Positions 21,301 through 36,300 of a stretch of 64,000 bases of DNA are shown one piece after another; the stretch's first letter is position 1; each line of letters opens with the position of its first letter. A program made the position numbers and the translations under genes. The notes under the pieces were generated by a model that worked only from the letters and a program-made list of their open reading frames with translations, was not told the DNA's origin and made no database searches. Source of the DNA: Chrysogorgia sp. JL179-B06 (taxonomy: Eukaryota; Cnidaria; Anthozoa; Scleralcyonacea; Chrysogorgiidae); assembly GCA_035772405.1 (NCBI GenBank), contig JAYKKM010000196.1:3707001-3771000 (forward strand). Direction: 5' to 3'.

Positions 21301-24300
21301 AATGTTGTGGTTCAATTGAAAAAGGTAGACATTCACAAAAATCAAGTTTCAGATTAATTCAGACATGAGGATGGCTGGATAAAAATTTCGCTTTACCCCG
21401 GTTGTGACGTCACACGCATATTGAAAATACATCCAAGATGGCGGACAATGATTCAGGTTACGAGTATTTTTACAACATCAATTACGAGTATTTTTACTAC
21501 CCGTACTTTGATGTAAAAGGTACTTTTTTTGCCAATGTCCTTTAAATGCATAATAAAACAATTAGTGGAATCTCGCGAGTTTTCAAGATGACATTATTTT
21601 TCGGAATATGTTTCGTCTTGGCTAATTGTGTTTTCAGTATATATTACCTCTTCAATCTTTGAAGTGAGTTTATCTGGTTCGGGATCATCACCTTTTAATT
21701 CTCGAATTCTACCGTCTTCTGTTGGGTCCTCCAGTTGTTTTTCCAGGTCCAGCAGAAGATCACGACAAAGCAATAACTATTTATCAAATAGAAACATCAA
21801 GGCAATAAGGAAAACGTTTGGTTTGTCACACTTTTCTTAAACTCAGAGGGTGCACCTTTCTAGTGACATTTCCGTCGCTGCCATTATGTTATTAGGGAGT
21901 TTACGAAAACACGACGCGAACAGCGAGGACGTCGTCTCATAACAACGCAATTTTCCATCCCGAACAAAGGCTAAGTTTAATTATTAGTCCCAAGGCCAAA
22001 AGAATTTTCAATGACGTCCTTCTCCTAAACACAGGGCTCAAATTAACGTTTCATGTTATGCCGGTCATGGTGACTGGTCCAGTTTCAATTGTGACCGGTC
22101 AAAGGCGATTTTTGAACGGTCAAACTTCACGACACCCCTCCCCCCAAAAAAACTCAAAAAAACACAAAAAAAAAACACAACCCACAACACAACAAAAAAC
22201 ATGTAAAGTAAGCTAGTACTGATATGAACGTTTGTCATAAAAAGGAAAAGCATGCATAGTTCACTATATATCAGACATTATGAAACAGGTCTACAACAGC
22301 ACAATAACACTCATTTTAAGTTCCTTCAAATGGAAGTAATAAAAATTTGTAATACAAATTTGACTGCTCACATTAAAAATTTGGCCGGTCATTGACCGGT
22401 GACCGCTGTTATTTTGAGCCCTGTAAACAGGACGTCATTTACTGTACAGCATTTTCGTGTTCTGTGGACGACGTCACCCGCTTTAAGTTTCAGTTTAGTT
22501 TACTCTGCACACTAATAGCTGTAGCTGAAATGCCTATGTAAACTTTCAAGCTTTCTATACAATGGTAACGATCTGCTACAGGGTTTAGAATATTATGTTT
22601 TATGCTGTTGAGAGTGCCGTCGTCGTCTTCACTTTCGTAAACTCTCTAATAAAGTAGGTCTATAACCCATATAGCTGAATAAAGTAGGTAATAAAGTAGG
22701 TCTATAACCCATATAGTCTATAGCTGTTTAATGTTACTTTCTAAAGTAGGGATACCAGAAATATGGTACAAAATAAACAAAAACCGATTCAGTGAAATTT
22801 TCACTAAAATACATTAGACATGTAAATTTGTGCGTCAGACCAAAAAATTGCGAACACAATTAGTAGCCTGGTGCTAATATTAGTCTTAAAACTTTTTAGT
22901 CTTAAAACCAATGGATATAGATCATCTTCTGTTGCTGCTACTGATCTTTGGAACTTCCTGCCTTTAGATATAAGAAGTAAATGAGAATGTAAATATTTTT
23001 AAATCCAAACTCAAGACACATTTTTTAAAATTAGCTTCTCATCTGTAATTTTTGCTATTTCTTTTGTTATTATTAGATGTATAGTTTAACTTTTAAATGA
23101 TTATGTAAAGCGCTTAGAATAGTGATGTATAAGCGCTATATAAATATATTATTATTATTATTATATAAATTTTGTTTGACTAATTTATTGTATAATTTTT
23201 CACATGTATAATTATGCCTGACAATCTCTGTGGATTGCCTTGAGTTTACGTTAGAGAGAAACACACGAGTTTAACTTATAATTTTTACATATTTGTAAAG
23301 AGCATAGTGTTCTTATTTAACTTGCCAAATTTCAAACAATTGCGAGCATGGGAAGTCGCCTTTTCAGGGCTGTTTTTATACGAGATTATACGGCCGCCAT
23401 TACTCGAACATGTTTGCGATTAGAGGAAGTGACATCAAAGACTCAACACGTGGCTAGTTGTGTATGAATATAAAGCTACTTGGGGAAAACTTTCTATTGT
23501 AACTTGTCGTATAATTTCCATAAAGCTTTGTCACGTGTTGAGTCTCTGACGTCACAATCACATACTCTGCTGTGGCATCGCGGGCTCGTCTGGAACAAGT
23601 TTTGAGCAATGGCGGACAAATTTTGGGCGACTTTGGAGGTTAAATTTCTTCTGATAGAATGTTTGTTGTTCATTTTTTTGGCAAATGCGAACATTTATTA
23701 ACTTAAAATGATGTCAAAAAATGCCAGTAAACGTAATGTGATATTTCGACGCAGGCGCACTTTAATATTATTATTAATCATTACATTAACATTATCATTG
23801 TGACGAAAACAAGTAGCATTATCTTTGTGACATAAACAAGTAGCGTAACTTCCAATACCTAATCCCACATATACAGTACAATGGGTATAAATAAAAAAAC
23901 GAAACCTTAGAAAATGAATTAGTATTCTTATCAAACAACCTATTGTAGTAGTTTGAAAGCCATAAACACTTCTGAGCCACGGATGAGTCTTATACACCTG
24001 GGAAATTAAGATAACTTGAAGTGTATGCATGGTAAATATTTAAAAGCTTTTTCTCTTCCTGTGGCTCAGAGGTGTTTAGGGCTTTCAAACTACCACAATA
24101 GGTTGTTTTAAAAGAATACTAATTAATTTTCTAAGGGTTATGTTTTTTTTTATACACATTGTACAGTGTGTATCAAAAAAACCGCTACCCTTAGAAAATG
24201 AATTAGCATTCTTAAAGAGACCTATTGTAATTTAAAAAAAAATTATACACCTGGGAAATTAAGATGGTCCAAGCGCTGCGTTAATCAAGAAGAGATAAAG

Positions 24301-27300
24301 CAGTTTTCAATACGAATGCAATCCAAGTTATTTTTTACGCATTCGTTGCTCAGAGGTGTCTAAGCCTTCAAACTATTACAATGGGTTCTTTGAAAAAAAT
24401 GCTAATTCACAGTTGCTTCCGGTAGCGGTTTTTTTGATACACACTGTACAGTGTGTATAAAAAAAAACCTGAACCGGCATAAAATTAATTAGTATTGGCT
24501 CAGTGAAAGCCCTAGGCTTTCAAACTACCACAGTGTGTATAAAAAAAAAATGAACCCTTAGAAAACGGTCTTATACTCCTGGGAAATTAAAAATACGGTC
24601 TTAATACACCTGGGAAATTAAGATAACTTGTAAACGTATGAAGGAGCATAACTGCAAAGAAACGTTAATATATTTAACATGTTTCTTTGCAGTTATGCTC
24701 CTTCATACGATTACGAGTTATCTTATAAGACCGTGTTTTTAATTTCCCAGGAGTAGAAGACCGTTTTCTAAGGGTTCAGTTTTTTTATACACACTGTACA
24801 ATACTGTAAGTTGTTTGAAAGGAATGTTAATTAATTTTATGCCGGTTCAGGTTTTTTTTATACACACTGTAAGTACTCTAACAGAATACACATTGTCAAA
24901 TAACTCTCATGGGAGGCTATCGTCCCTTAAGTGGCGTCACATCAGGCAGCTACCAGTTCATTGCAATTTGTGGACTAATTTCTCGGGAAAATTCAAAATA
25001 GGTCTGTTTGGAAATATATTTGATATTAAGATATTTGATATTTGAGATATCTCCGAAACGCACGAAACAATTTAAAAACGGTAAAAGAAGTTCTCAGCGA
25101 TTTTTTCGTTTGCTACACAATAAGCTAACAAATTATGTAGGGGGTTATAGGCAGTTTGAAAATTTCCCGTTATATAAATCAACTTTGCATGGATTCATAA
25201 ATTAGAGGATAAATCGACAAACCTGAATTTGAGTAGTAACTAGATCGTCATCCAAAAACCTCTTTTTCGGTAGTGTATTTTTTGCCAATGCTACTTGACG
25301 TTTTAACTCCGCGACCTACGAGAAAAACCATTTTGTGATGGAACTCCAGGTAGCGTTTCAGACAATGCAATAAAAATAGATAAATTTAGAGAAACAGAAG
25401 GAAGTTTCTTCTATAAGATATCGTCCAAACAAGTTAGTACCTCCAGATTAAGAAATCTGATCTCTTCTTCTCTAGCTCGAAGTTCTAAGTCTCCGTTACG
25501 TAACATTGTTTCTGTAGAAGAACAACATAGTGAAAAAAACCAGAATTAGTTTTCACCTGACATGGTTAAGTAAAAAAACCCGATACGTGCTTTCATACAT
25601 GAAACACCACAGTAAAAGTTTAAAGGGGTGTTTAGATGGAGGCGAGCCAGCCCCTTTCGTAGGGCTAGCCGTATAAGCTGAGATGCCGTTTTTCATTCAA
25701 ATCCTTTGTAAAACTTGTTTTTGTTTATATGAGAGGAGCGCCAGCCCTATTTGGCGATCAGATCCCGCTATTGGTTATACCTGAGTTCTCGTCTAGGAGG
25801 GTTGCATGGAAATTTTTCATGTAAACGCCCTCAAAATGCGAGGTGAAGTCCAGCCGTTTTACTAGAGTCTAGGGCTATTCCTACCAAGAGCGCTGGCTCG
25901 CAATGTAACATACCCTAATAGAAATGATTGCAACAAACACATCAAAATATTTTTGAAACGTCTTGTTCAGTTTCCCCTGATAATTTACGACATGAAAAGT
26001 GAAAATACGCGAAAAACGTGAAAGACGAAATGAATAGCGTTGCGCACAGATGATGTATTTGTCAATGTTTATCTGAGTCAATTAAAGTGATAGTCTATTT
26101 AAATTCACGTCCTAAACAATAGGAAATGGCTCATTTGGGAGTCAGATTTGGTTTGTTTGTCTGAGTTTTGTTCTATAAATAGTAACTGTGCGCTTCGCTA
26201 TTGATAATGTTGCCCCGCATAATAACCGTCCTATACGTGTTCATCACAACTCAAATATTCAAATTTAAGATTAACATTTTAGATTAATAGTAGTGGAGGC
26301 ATAAGATGCAAGTTGGAGCCTACCTTGAACGTTAAGCTTTTCATAAAAGACACAGACTTCTTCATTTCTTTCAATAAGCTTTATCCCTCTGAAGATAAAA
26401 GAGATATGACATACTGTATGTTACTTGACGAACAAGTGTTTATCGCCAAGCAGTTATCGTAATTCTGCAAGCTAAGTCCATGTGGTGGAATAGTTAGAGA
26501 ATCTCAATAGCGATCAAAAGGTTGCGAATAAATTCCAGGGAAATTGTTCTACAATTTACACCTAAACATAGACAAATCCTGAGCGGGCGGAATCCAAGGT
26601 ATTTCTGCAATTTATGATTGGCTGCAGGAGGGCGATTTGTTGAGATATATTTGAGCATGATCACCGAATCCTAATTAGAAATACGTATTCGCAACAATCC
26701 CCGCTCGATGGATGGTATAAATTATACTTGCAAAATCAAACTTAAAAGTATTTTAGTTGTCGCATTCATGGGAAAATGTATAAACTTCCAGAACTGACAA
26801 CAGACGTCTAGATCATATCTGGCCGAAGAGAATCATGAGATTGTGCAAACACGTAACATTGAAAGCTCTGGTAAATAACTTTAGTTACTTGTGTTCAATA
26901 AAACTGCATTATTTGGATAAGGAAAGAAAAACAAACCAAAATACTTTAGTTTTTGTATAACAGTTATTTCCAGCTTAGTTGACTTGAATCAAATTCTGTG
27001 TTCGTTTTTTCCATTTTCCATTTAGGATTCCGTGACATGGTCAGATATCGCAAAAAACCGCCCGCTCAGTTGGCCAATTAAATTACATGCAGGAATATAC
27101 CTAGGATCCCGCCTGCTCACGACTAATAAAAAAAAATAAATAAAATGTTATTGGTCGGTCAGTATTGAAAAATATTTGCCCTCGGTCTCACAACTATGAC
27201 CTAACGCTAGAATTGCTGAGCGCACAGCACGGTTTCGTCCACCTGATTGCTGAATTTATTTTTGAGCAATCCTATAGTGATCGTAGCGATGATATGCAGG

Positions 27301-30300
27301 AAACCAGATTTAATACCTCAGGCAAATATTTTCCTATATGGCCTCACAATCAGAACAGAAAGATGCACACCTGTCATTTCGCTCTTGGATGGACAGTTCG
27401 TATCGTTTTCTTAACTGTCAATATAAGCAAAAGAAAAGTTTGATGAGAAACGCGGTAATTAAATTTTACTTGGAACATGTTTTTAGAAAACAAAACAAGT
27501 TCTAGATACAAATCACGTGATCACGTCAAATTATCAAGCAGAACTAGTAAACAAAAAAGGTTTATAATCACGCTATACCTGCACCATGTTTTCTTCCGCT
27601 TTGTTAATCAAATCGTTTAATTTTGCAATATCCATTCTCTGAATATAGAATAAAAAGGGAAAATGAGGAATTGTGTTAGTTTAAAAAAAAAAAGTATCAA
27701 CGGTTGTAGTCAAACCCGGATTGCAGCAGTAAACCAGGGTTAACTTATTCATTTCACTAATTCATTTCAGTATACTGAAACTTTCTTAGGAGAAAACCTT
27801 TCTAAATTCAAACAATATCTATAACATAAAATCCCGACTTTCTTGGCTACCATCCTTGTCTATTTAAGCTAGATTCATTCTAACCCAAGATTAAACTAAT
27901 CGCGGGCCATTATACAGGGTGTATCGGCTTACAAGCGATAGCTACTCTGCATGAACCACGAGGTACCTATGATATGTTTATTTATTAAATCTATTGTAAA
28001 TTTGTATTTATATACCAAAAATATTAAAAAAATTTATACCAGGTTAGGGAGGGAGAAATTCAAGGATTTTCAATATCTTTAGAAAGCAGTGGAAAATCAC
28101 GAAAAATAAAAAAACTGTTACTTACACTTGTCACTTCAATGAATTTCAAACTACATGAGATATGAACGTCATCAAGGAAGCGAACTCGCGCAGATGCTGA
28201 CAAAAGTCTCTTTCAGAAAATGTCATAAAAATTAAATTATGAAGGACTCAAGGACTTTCAAGCACTTTTTTTTCAAATTCTTTCACCCTCCCCGAGTTGA
28301 TTACCCTCCCCGACTTGATTACCCTCCCCGACTTGATCACCCTCCCCGACTTGATTACCATCTCCGACTTGATTACCATATCCGACTTGATTACCATCTC
28401 CGACTTGATTACCCTCCCCGACATGATTACCCTCCCCGACTTGATTGCCATCTCATACTTGATTACCCTCCCAGACTTGATTGCCCTTCTAACTCCGTTT
28501 TCGTAAAACTAGAAAAAACTGCTGTGTGCGCAAAGCAGCATGCATGGATACGCGGGGAACTGTTACGCGCTTGATTTAGGTTAGGGATTTGCAGGAAGTT
28601 TGGCATTAGCGTAAAGTTCCAACAAAACTTCATTGTATACTGTCTGACTGATGTTTAGATCAGACACAAAGAAGTACTTGTTATTACAATATCATTATAA
28701 TACAACAAAGCGAGCTTTTTGAACGCACCTTTTGCTCACGTTTTTCTTGGTTCTCTTCTCCAACTTGGCTTTGCTTGCTAACTTCATTTCTTAAGCTATC
28801 CCTGATAGCTATAGCGTTGTTCTTTTTTAAGTGGGACTTTTGTAATAACCTTATAAAACATATAATCATATCTTATTATTTTACTGTTAACGTCTGATGG
28901 CTGATAGATATTTAACAATTATACCATACGAGTGCGAAAGGTAGAATTGTTTTATAATAATAATAGATACTCATGGTATTTTTCTGATAGGATACGAGCT
29001 GATAGTTTGCTGATAGTTTAGTATATGAGAACCAATCAGGTTACTAAATAGCTCATATTTAGTGGACATCTCAGAAAGCTGCCTCGAAGTTAGTTTTTCA
29101 AATATCTTGGCCACTACCGAAAGTATAGAAATAGACCTATAATTAGTGCTTATCACTTGATTTACGTATAGATGAGATGACTGCGACTTTTAGATCGTCA
29201 GGGAAGTACTGCAGTTTCCACAGCTTTGGTGATGTTCTATCATTTGTCCTGTTGCTAGATATTTTAATTGTGACAGTGATTTATATTATACCTCTGTTAC
29301 CAAAACAGTTTGAATTTCAAATCTATATATCTTTTGAGTTATATAAGTTTCTGGTATCACATTGCTCTCTATTAGATTGTAGCACATTGCTCTCTATTAA
29401 TTGCCGGCCAATTCAATGAAAAATGTTGAATTAAAAAGAATTAAAAGGAATTAAAAGAAGAATAAGGCATTAAAACAAACAAAAACGACTTAAAATGAAG
29501 GAAAACGAATTATAACGAAGTAAAACCGACGAAAAACAACTTAAAAAGGAAAAACAAAATAAAGCGAAGAAAGAAGAATGAAGATTTAAACAGAAAACAG
29601 AGAAAAAAAATTTTTTAATTAATTTATATTTATTTAAAATTTATTTTATTTAAAACTATTTATTATATTTTTACTTGTATTTTTATACTGGTTAAGCCAC
29701 CGTGTCTAAAGATGGTTAAATAAATAAATTAATTAATTAAAAACAAACAAACAAACAAAAGCGACGAAAAGGAAGCATTAAAACGGAAATCCCCTAAGAA
29801 AAACGAATAAAAAAGAAAAACGAACATTAAAACCAAAAATCTGCGGAAAAAACGAAGAAAACGAATTAAAACGAAAATGAGTTACAACGAAGTAGACGAA
29901 GAAAAACGAATTATAACGGAAAATCGGAGAAGAACGAATTAAAACGGGAAAACCGAAGAACAAACGAAATAAAACGTAGAAAAATGAATTAAAACGGAAA
30001 ATTAAAATGAAGAACGAATTAAAAGTGTATAATACTGTATAAAGAATAAGTAGGAAAGATCAAATCAAACAAATAAATTATTTCACTTTTCAACTATTTG
30101 CCTCATACAGAATGTTTATAAGTAATAACAAAATCGAGGTTATATGAAAAAAGCTATCATTGAATTCATTGTATAAAATTTGCAATCTTCGTAGTAACAA
30201 GAAACAAGAGTAAGATCGTACTAATGGACCAGGAACTGGCCGTTTCATCAATAAGCAGGCTAGAAAAGTCCATTTTCTCTTGTCTAATAGCGAAAAACGG

Positions 30301-33300
30301 GCTTTGAGAAAATCTAGTCGCACGATTTGTGTTAACAACAAAACAACTGACATGTCTTTGTTATGGTTTGCGTTTGTCTGTGAATATTAATGATATGCAT
30401 ATTCTTCTTCTACGCGCACAGACAAGAATTGCTTGTACGTTGCCCCTAAATCGAAAATCAAAAATCGGACAACGTTAGTCGATGACGAATATCGTTTAAA
30501 ATCATGGGGGCTTCGGTGGTCTAGTGGTCAGGGCCACTGCCTTCCACCACTGAGGTCAAGAGTTCGAATCCTGTGTTCGGACATTTGATCGCACGTGGAA
30601 AGAGTTGGTGAACACTCTGCCGAAAGTCGTGGGTGGGTTCTCCGGTTTCCTCCCACAAGGAAGTTGACAGGGCGGGTTAGGATAAATAGTTAGGAAAACT
30701 AATGTTGATAAAAACTGTAAAAATAAATAAATATATTTATGCAATAAATGCAGTTAACGGCGAGCTTTCCGTGTTGTATGACGTAAGCCCACGGGGACTG
30801 GGCCTAGTAACTCTTTGTGATAGATCACGTGATCAGAGGTCTATATAAGACTGGTCAACACGAGGTCAAGCATTGTTCAACAGTTCACTAGTACCACTCG
30901 AACATGTCCAGGTCTACCCGAAACAGTCAGGCAAGGAAATAGCGGCGGCGAATGAAGAAGGATACGAAGAAATAGCTGATGAATACACGGGTAACGCAAA
31001 CTGCGGTTCTGCAGGCGAAGGTGGAACAAAAGTAGGTAGGAAGGCCGGAGCCTGAGAAATAGGCATACCTGTAGACGTGTTGAATAGTGTAATGGTAAAG
31101 AGCCACCTAGCTCCGTGACGATTTTGACAGGCCAGTTTATCGATCTTCCGATTCTTATTCAAGAATCAACTGACGAAGAACCGACAACATGCACCTTGCT
31201 AGATGGTCAGTTGGTCATAAACCCGGGGCCTCGGAAAACCAGGCAAATTACTGATATTTTAAGCTGGGTTACAAGCCTTCTCCATCTACGGGAGTATTTT
31301 TTGCGCCCACCATCCCACCGAGCTCGCGACCTCTGCTTGTATCAGCTCTTCATTGTCGGGCCAATTACGATAAAGCGTTTCGTCGGGACGCGGCGGCTCG
31401 AAATATAACGGACTGGTCGAAAATGAACGTAGAAATGGGGTCGAATTTACACAGCCTCGTAGATCCTCGGTGGAAGCAAGAGGTTTTCCCTCCTCACAAT
31501 TCGTTTGTCGTTCGTGGAATAGAGGTCGTTGCTCGTGTACGACTGCCGTTTGTCGGTATCGCCATACCTTTTCATGGGCAAGAGAACGCCCAGCAGGCAA
31601 ACGCTACTAATGACAGCTCCAATCAAGTTTCTTGTCTTGGATAACTTTATAATATACTCTGACTTGACTATATTATAATCTCATATGCTCGCGCTGTAGG
31701 AATATTTATTTGTGCGAAACGCATCAAATTTTGTTATTAAGGTTTACACTGTTGTCTCTGGGGCCCCTGGGCGTTTATACAATCATGCTTTTGTGTTGCT
31801 GCCTCATCGTTCACCTTTGGCTTCCCCGAACCTCGCGCTATACAACTGTTTGTATGTCTGTAAATTCATGATTATTTTAAATTATCCCGCGTAAACTCAC
31901 GGGTCGGAGTTAATTCTCCACCTTCCGTTTCATCGTAATATATATCGTCACCTACTGATAAAATATTATATTCCATATATGTATTTTATGGCCCGGTGCT
32001 GGTAGTTCGTCTTGAACGTTTACAACTTAAAATCAACTAGCATGTGCCATGTAGAAAGAAAAATAATAAATAAATTAAATATAACGTACACTGATACAGA
32101 ACAAACAAGTTGGTCTTGTCCTTTGTTTGCCAATGAGAACCAAGAGAAGCATTTCTTTGGCGCCACGCGTCTGGGTCAGTTACTGGCTTGACGGTATAAA
32201 ACAACTGGTAAACAACGTACGCGTACCTAGCCATATTGACTATGATCTAGCTAATGCTATAGTCGAGTGCATCGCCTGACAATATTAACGGCATCTTTCG
32301 GATGAAACAACGACGACCTGCACCCTGGTCCCTAGGCCGATTTTACTATTCAAGCCAAGGGTCTCTCGCGATCCGCGAAATGATTCTAAATGCGTTTTTT
32401 AGACGAAGCAATTACCTTCGAGACCTCGTTCGAGGCTATACATAAAATCTGGGTAGAAAGCAATATCTCTGCCTGTATAGTGCCAACACGGATTTCTATA
32501 CCTCCGATTATATACGACCCATCCGGCTTCGCATGGAAAAAATAAATAAATAAAACCACTTTCGGTATGGGAGAAAAAAAAAAAAATAAAAAAAAAAATT
32601 CTCCAGACCTCTGCTAACCAACATTTGTACACGAAACAACAGGCTACACATAGACAATAGTATTAAACACTTTCGGGTGGAGAGCGAAAGTCTTCAGGCG
32701 TCTATATAGTTCGAACGAGGAACTGCATTACACGAAAAAACAGACTACACATGGCCAATGTTTGCTATCCTAAGTATAAAACACTTTCGGGTCAAGAGCG
32801 AAAGTCTTAGTCAGGCGTCTATATAGTTCGAACGAGGAACTATGCATTTGTACACAAAAAACAGACTACACATGGCCAATGTTTGCTGTCCTATAAGTGT
32901 AAAACACTTTCGGGTCGAGAGCGAAAGTCTTCACGCGTCTATATAGTTCGAACGAGGAACTATGCATTTGTACACGAAAAAACAGACTATGCATGGCCAA
33001 TGTTTGCTATCCTAAGTGTAAAACACTTTCGGGTCGAGAGCGAAAGTCTTCAGGCGTCTATATAGTTCGAACGAGGAACTGCATTTGTACACGAAAAAAC
33101 AGACTACACATGGCCAATGTTTGCTATCCTAAGTATAAAACACTTTCGGGTCAAGAGCGAAAGTCTTATAGTCAGGCGTCTATATAGTTCGAACGAGGAA
33201 CTATGCATTTGTACACAAAAAACAGACTACACATGGCCAATGTTTGCTGTCCTATAAGTGTAAAACACTTTCGGGTCGAGAGCGAAAGTCTTCAGGCGTC

Positions 33301-36300
33301 TATATAGTTCGAACGAGGAACTATGCATTTGTACACGAAAAAAACAGGCTATACGTGGCCAATGTTTGCTATCCTAAGTATAAAACACTTTCGGGTCGAG
33401 AGCGAAAGTCTTCAGGCGTCTATATAGTTCGAACGAGGAACTATGCATTTGTACACGAAAAAACAGACTACACATGGCCAATGTTTGCTATCCTAAGTAT
33501 AAAACACTTTCGGGTCAAGAGCGAAAGTCTTAGTCAGGCGTCTATATAGTTCGAACGAGGAACTATGCATTTGTACACGAAAAAACAGACTACACATGTG
33601 GCCAATGTTTGCTATCCTATAAGTGTAAAACACTTTCGGGTGGAGAGCGAAAGTCTTCAGGCGTCTATATAGTTCGAACGAGGAACTATGCATTTGTACA
33701 CGAAAAAACAGGCTACACATGGCCAATGTTTGCTTTCGGGTCAAGAGCGAAAGTTTTCCGGCGTCTGAGAGTTCGAACGAGGAACTATGCATTTGTACAC
33801 GAAAAACAGGCTACACATGGCCAATGTTTGCGACACTTTCGGGTCGAGAGCGAAAGTCTTCAGGCGTCTATATGGTTCGAACGAGGAACTGTGCATTTGT
33901 ACATGAAAAAACATGCTACACATTGTAAAACACTTTCGGGTCAAGAGCGAAAGTCTTCAGGCGTCTATATAGTTCGAACGAGGAACTATGCATTTGTACA
34001 CGATGTACAAACACGATGTACATGTTAAACACTTTCGGGTGGAGAGCGAAAGTCTTCAGGCGTCTATAGAGTTGAACGATGAACTGTGCATTTGTACACG
34101 AAAAAACATGCTACACAGCTACACGTCATGGCCAATGTGTTAAACACTTTCGGGTGGAGAGCGAAAGTCTTCAGGCATCTATAGTTCAAACCAGGAACTA
34201 TCCTAACGACCGACGTTTGTGCACGAAACAACAGGCTACACATGGCCAATGTTTGCTATCCTAAGTGTAAAACACTTTCGGGTCGGGAGAGTGAAAATCT
34301 CCAGACGTCTATAGTTCAAACGAGGAACTATCCTAACCGACGTTTGTACACGAAACAACAGGCAACCTGCCATGGCCAATGTTTGCTATCCTAAGTGTAA
34401 AACACTTTCGGGTCGTGAGAGCGAAAATCTCCAGGCGTCTATAGTTCAAACGAGGAACTAAAACACTTTCTTCGGGTCGGGAGAGCGAAAGTCTCCTAAC
34501 CAGTCATTTGCACACGAAACAACAGCTACATGCATGACCAATGTTTGTTATCACAAGTGTACACACTTTCGTGGTGAGCGAAAGTCTCCAGCTGTCTATA
34601 GTTCAAACAAGGAACGACCCTAACCGACATTTGTACACGAAACAACAGGCTATACCTGACACGGCCAATCATGTTGACTTTTGTTGACTATCCTTACTAC
34701 GTCCCGTGTAAAACACGCTCGGTTGGAAAGCGAAATTGTTCCACATCGTGTAGCCAAAAAATCCTCACTTAGATTGGTAAACGAAACAACTGCAGCTGGG
34801 CCACGTTTGCAGGGTAAGTGTTTTGCTATCCGGATCGCAAGTAAAAAATCTCTTTCAGGCGGAGAGCGATTATCTCCTAGTCAGACTCCTGTCTAAATGG
34901 ACGAAACCGGCTCACACATTGGTCAGCGTTCGATATCGTACGCCTTATTTGTCTGGAGAATAATTACCATTATAATAAATTACCATAATAATTCAAAATT
35001 TTCAATTTTAATATTAAATTATTAAAATTCGCATAAGAAGTATTGAGCAAGCGCTCTAACTCAATAAGTGCCCATTACCATTGGATGAGTCGTCTACAAG
35101 TTTTTAAGGCGGTTCAGTCTTACCTTAAATTTTCCTCCTTGTAGCTCGTTCACTTCCGCCCGTATGCCGGTTACTACTTCATGTTAGGATCACAAAATGG
35201 TTTTGGAAAAAATTTTGATTAGGAATATTATATTGTGTATATATTATTATATGTTACCATTATTATATGGGGACAGGCTAAAATGAAGTAACCAGCTTTA
35301 GCCATACATGAAGTACCTCCCGTATGCCAAGTCTCACCGCTGATCATAGAAACCTTTGAACAGGAAATGGTAAATTATACCGATTCAACAATCGCGAATT
35401 CGTCCTGTCAGGCATCTCCAACGGTTTTCGCGTTGGGTTCTCCGCCGCGAAGAAATCATTACGGTCCTCTTCCCGCAACTTGAAATCCTCTCTCCTTCAT
35501 CCGGAGGTTATCGATAAATACTTGGCCAATGAGGTTGTTCTAAACCGGGTGGCTGACCACTTTCCTGCCCCACCCGATGCACGATCTCCACATCAGCCCC
35601 TTTGGTGTTATCCCAAAACGAAGCCAACCAGGCCAATGGCGGTTAATATTAGATCTATCCTCGCCACAGGATCATAGAGTCAACGCTGGTATACCAGGAA
35701 CGCTACTCACTACATTATGCGTCCGTCGACGATGCCATTCGCATCCTACTCCAATGGGTCCTGGAGCCCTCAGAGCCAAATTAGACCCATACACCCCGAT
35801 GACAGATGTTTGCTTGGCATGCGTTGGCGAAACTAATACTATGTCGACCTCCTTCCCAAGGGTAAATTCGAGACCACGTTCACCATGCTTCAACAGTGGG
35901 CAAACAAGCGAAAATGCACTCGCCGAGAACTCGAGTCTCTCCTTGGCTGTCTTCACCACGCATGCAAGGTCGTCCATCCAGGTCGCTCGTTTTTACGCCG
36001 AATGATCAATCTCCTTTGTGGTATCCGCAAACCAGACCACCCTATCCGCCTAAACCGGGACTTTCAGCGGGATGCAATTTTTTTTTTTTTTTTTTTCCGC
36101 GAATGGAATGGCAGTGGCACGAGTTTTTTCTTAACGCCATCCTTCGCTTACTTACCGGATTTCACGTAACGTCCGGCGCGGCTGGGGCAATCGGCTACGG
36201 GGCAATCTTTCGGTCCACATGGTTCTACGGTTCCTGGCCCCCAGCCTTTCAACACGACTCGATCACTGCTCATCTGTGGGGCAAGCAGTGGTTCCGTTTG

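Noticed and set aside
28239..28574. Periodic ORFs on both strands
   Set aside because: They result from the 18-bp minisatellite, whose length is a multiple of three.
32883..34249. Repeated-peptide ORFs ([10 protein letters not shown]..., [12 protein letters not shown]...)
   Set aside because: They follow the ~120-bp tandem monomer in multiple frames and strands and break wherever a monomer is not a multiple of three.
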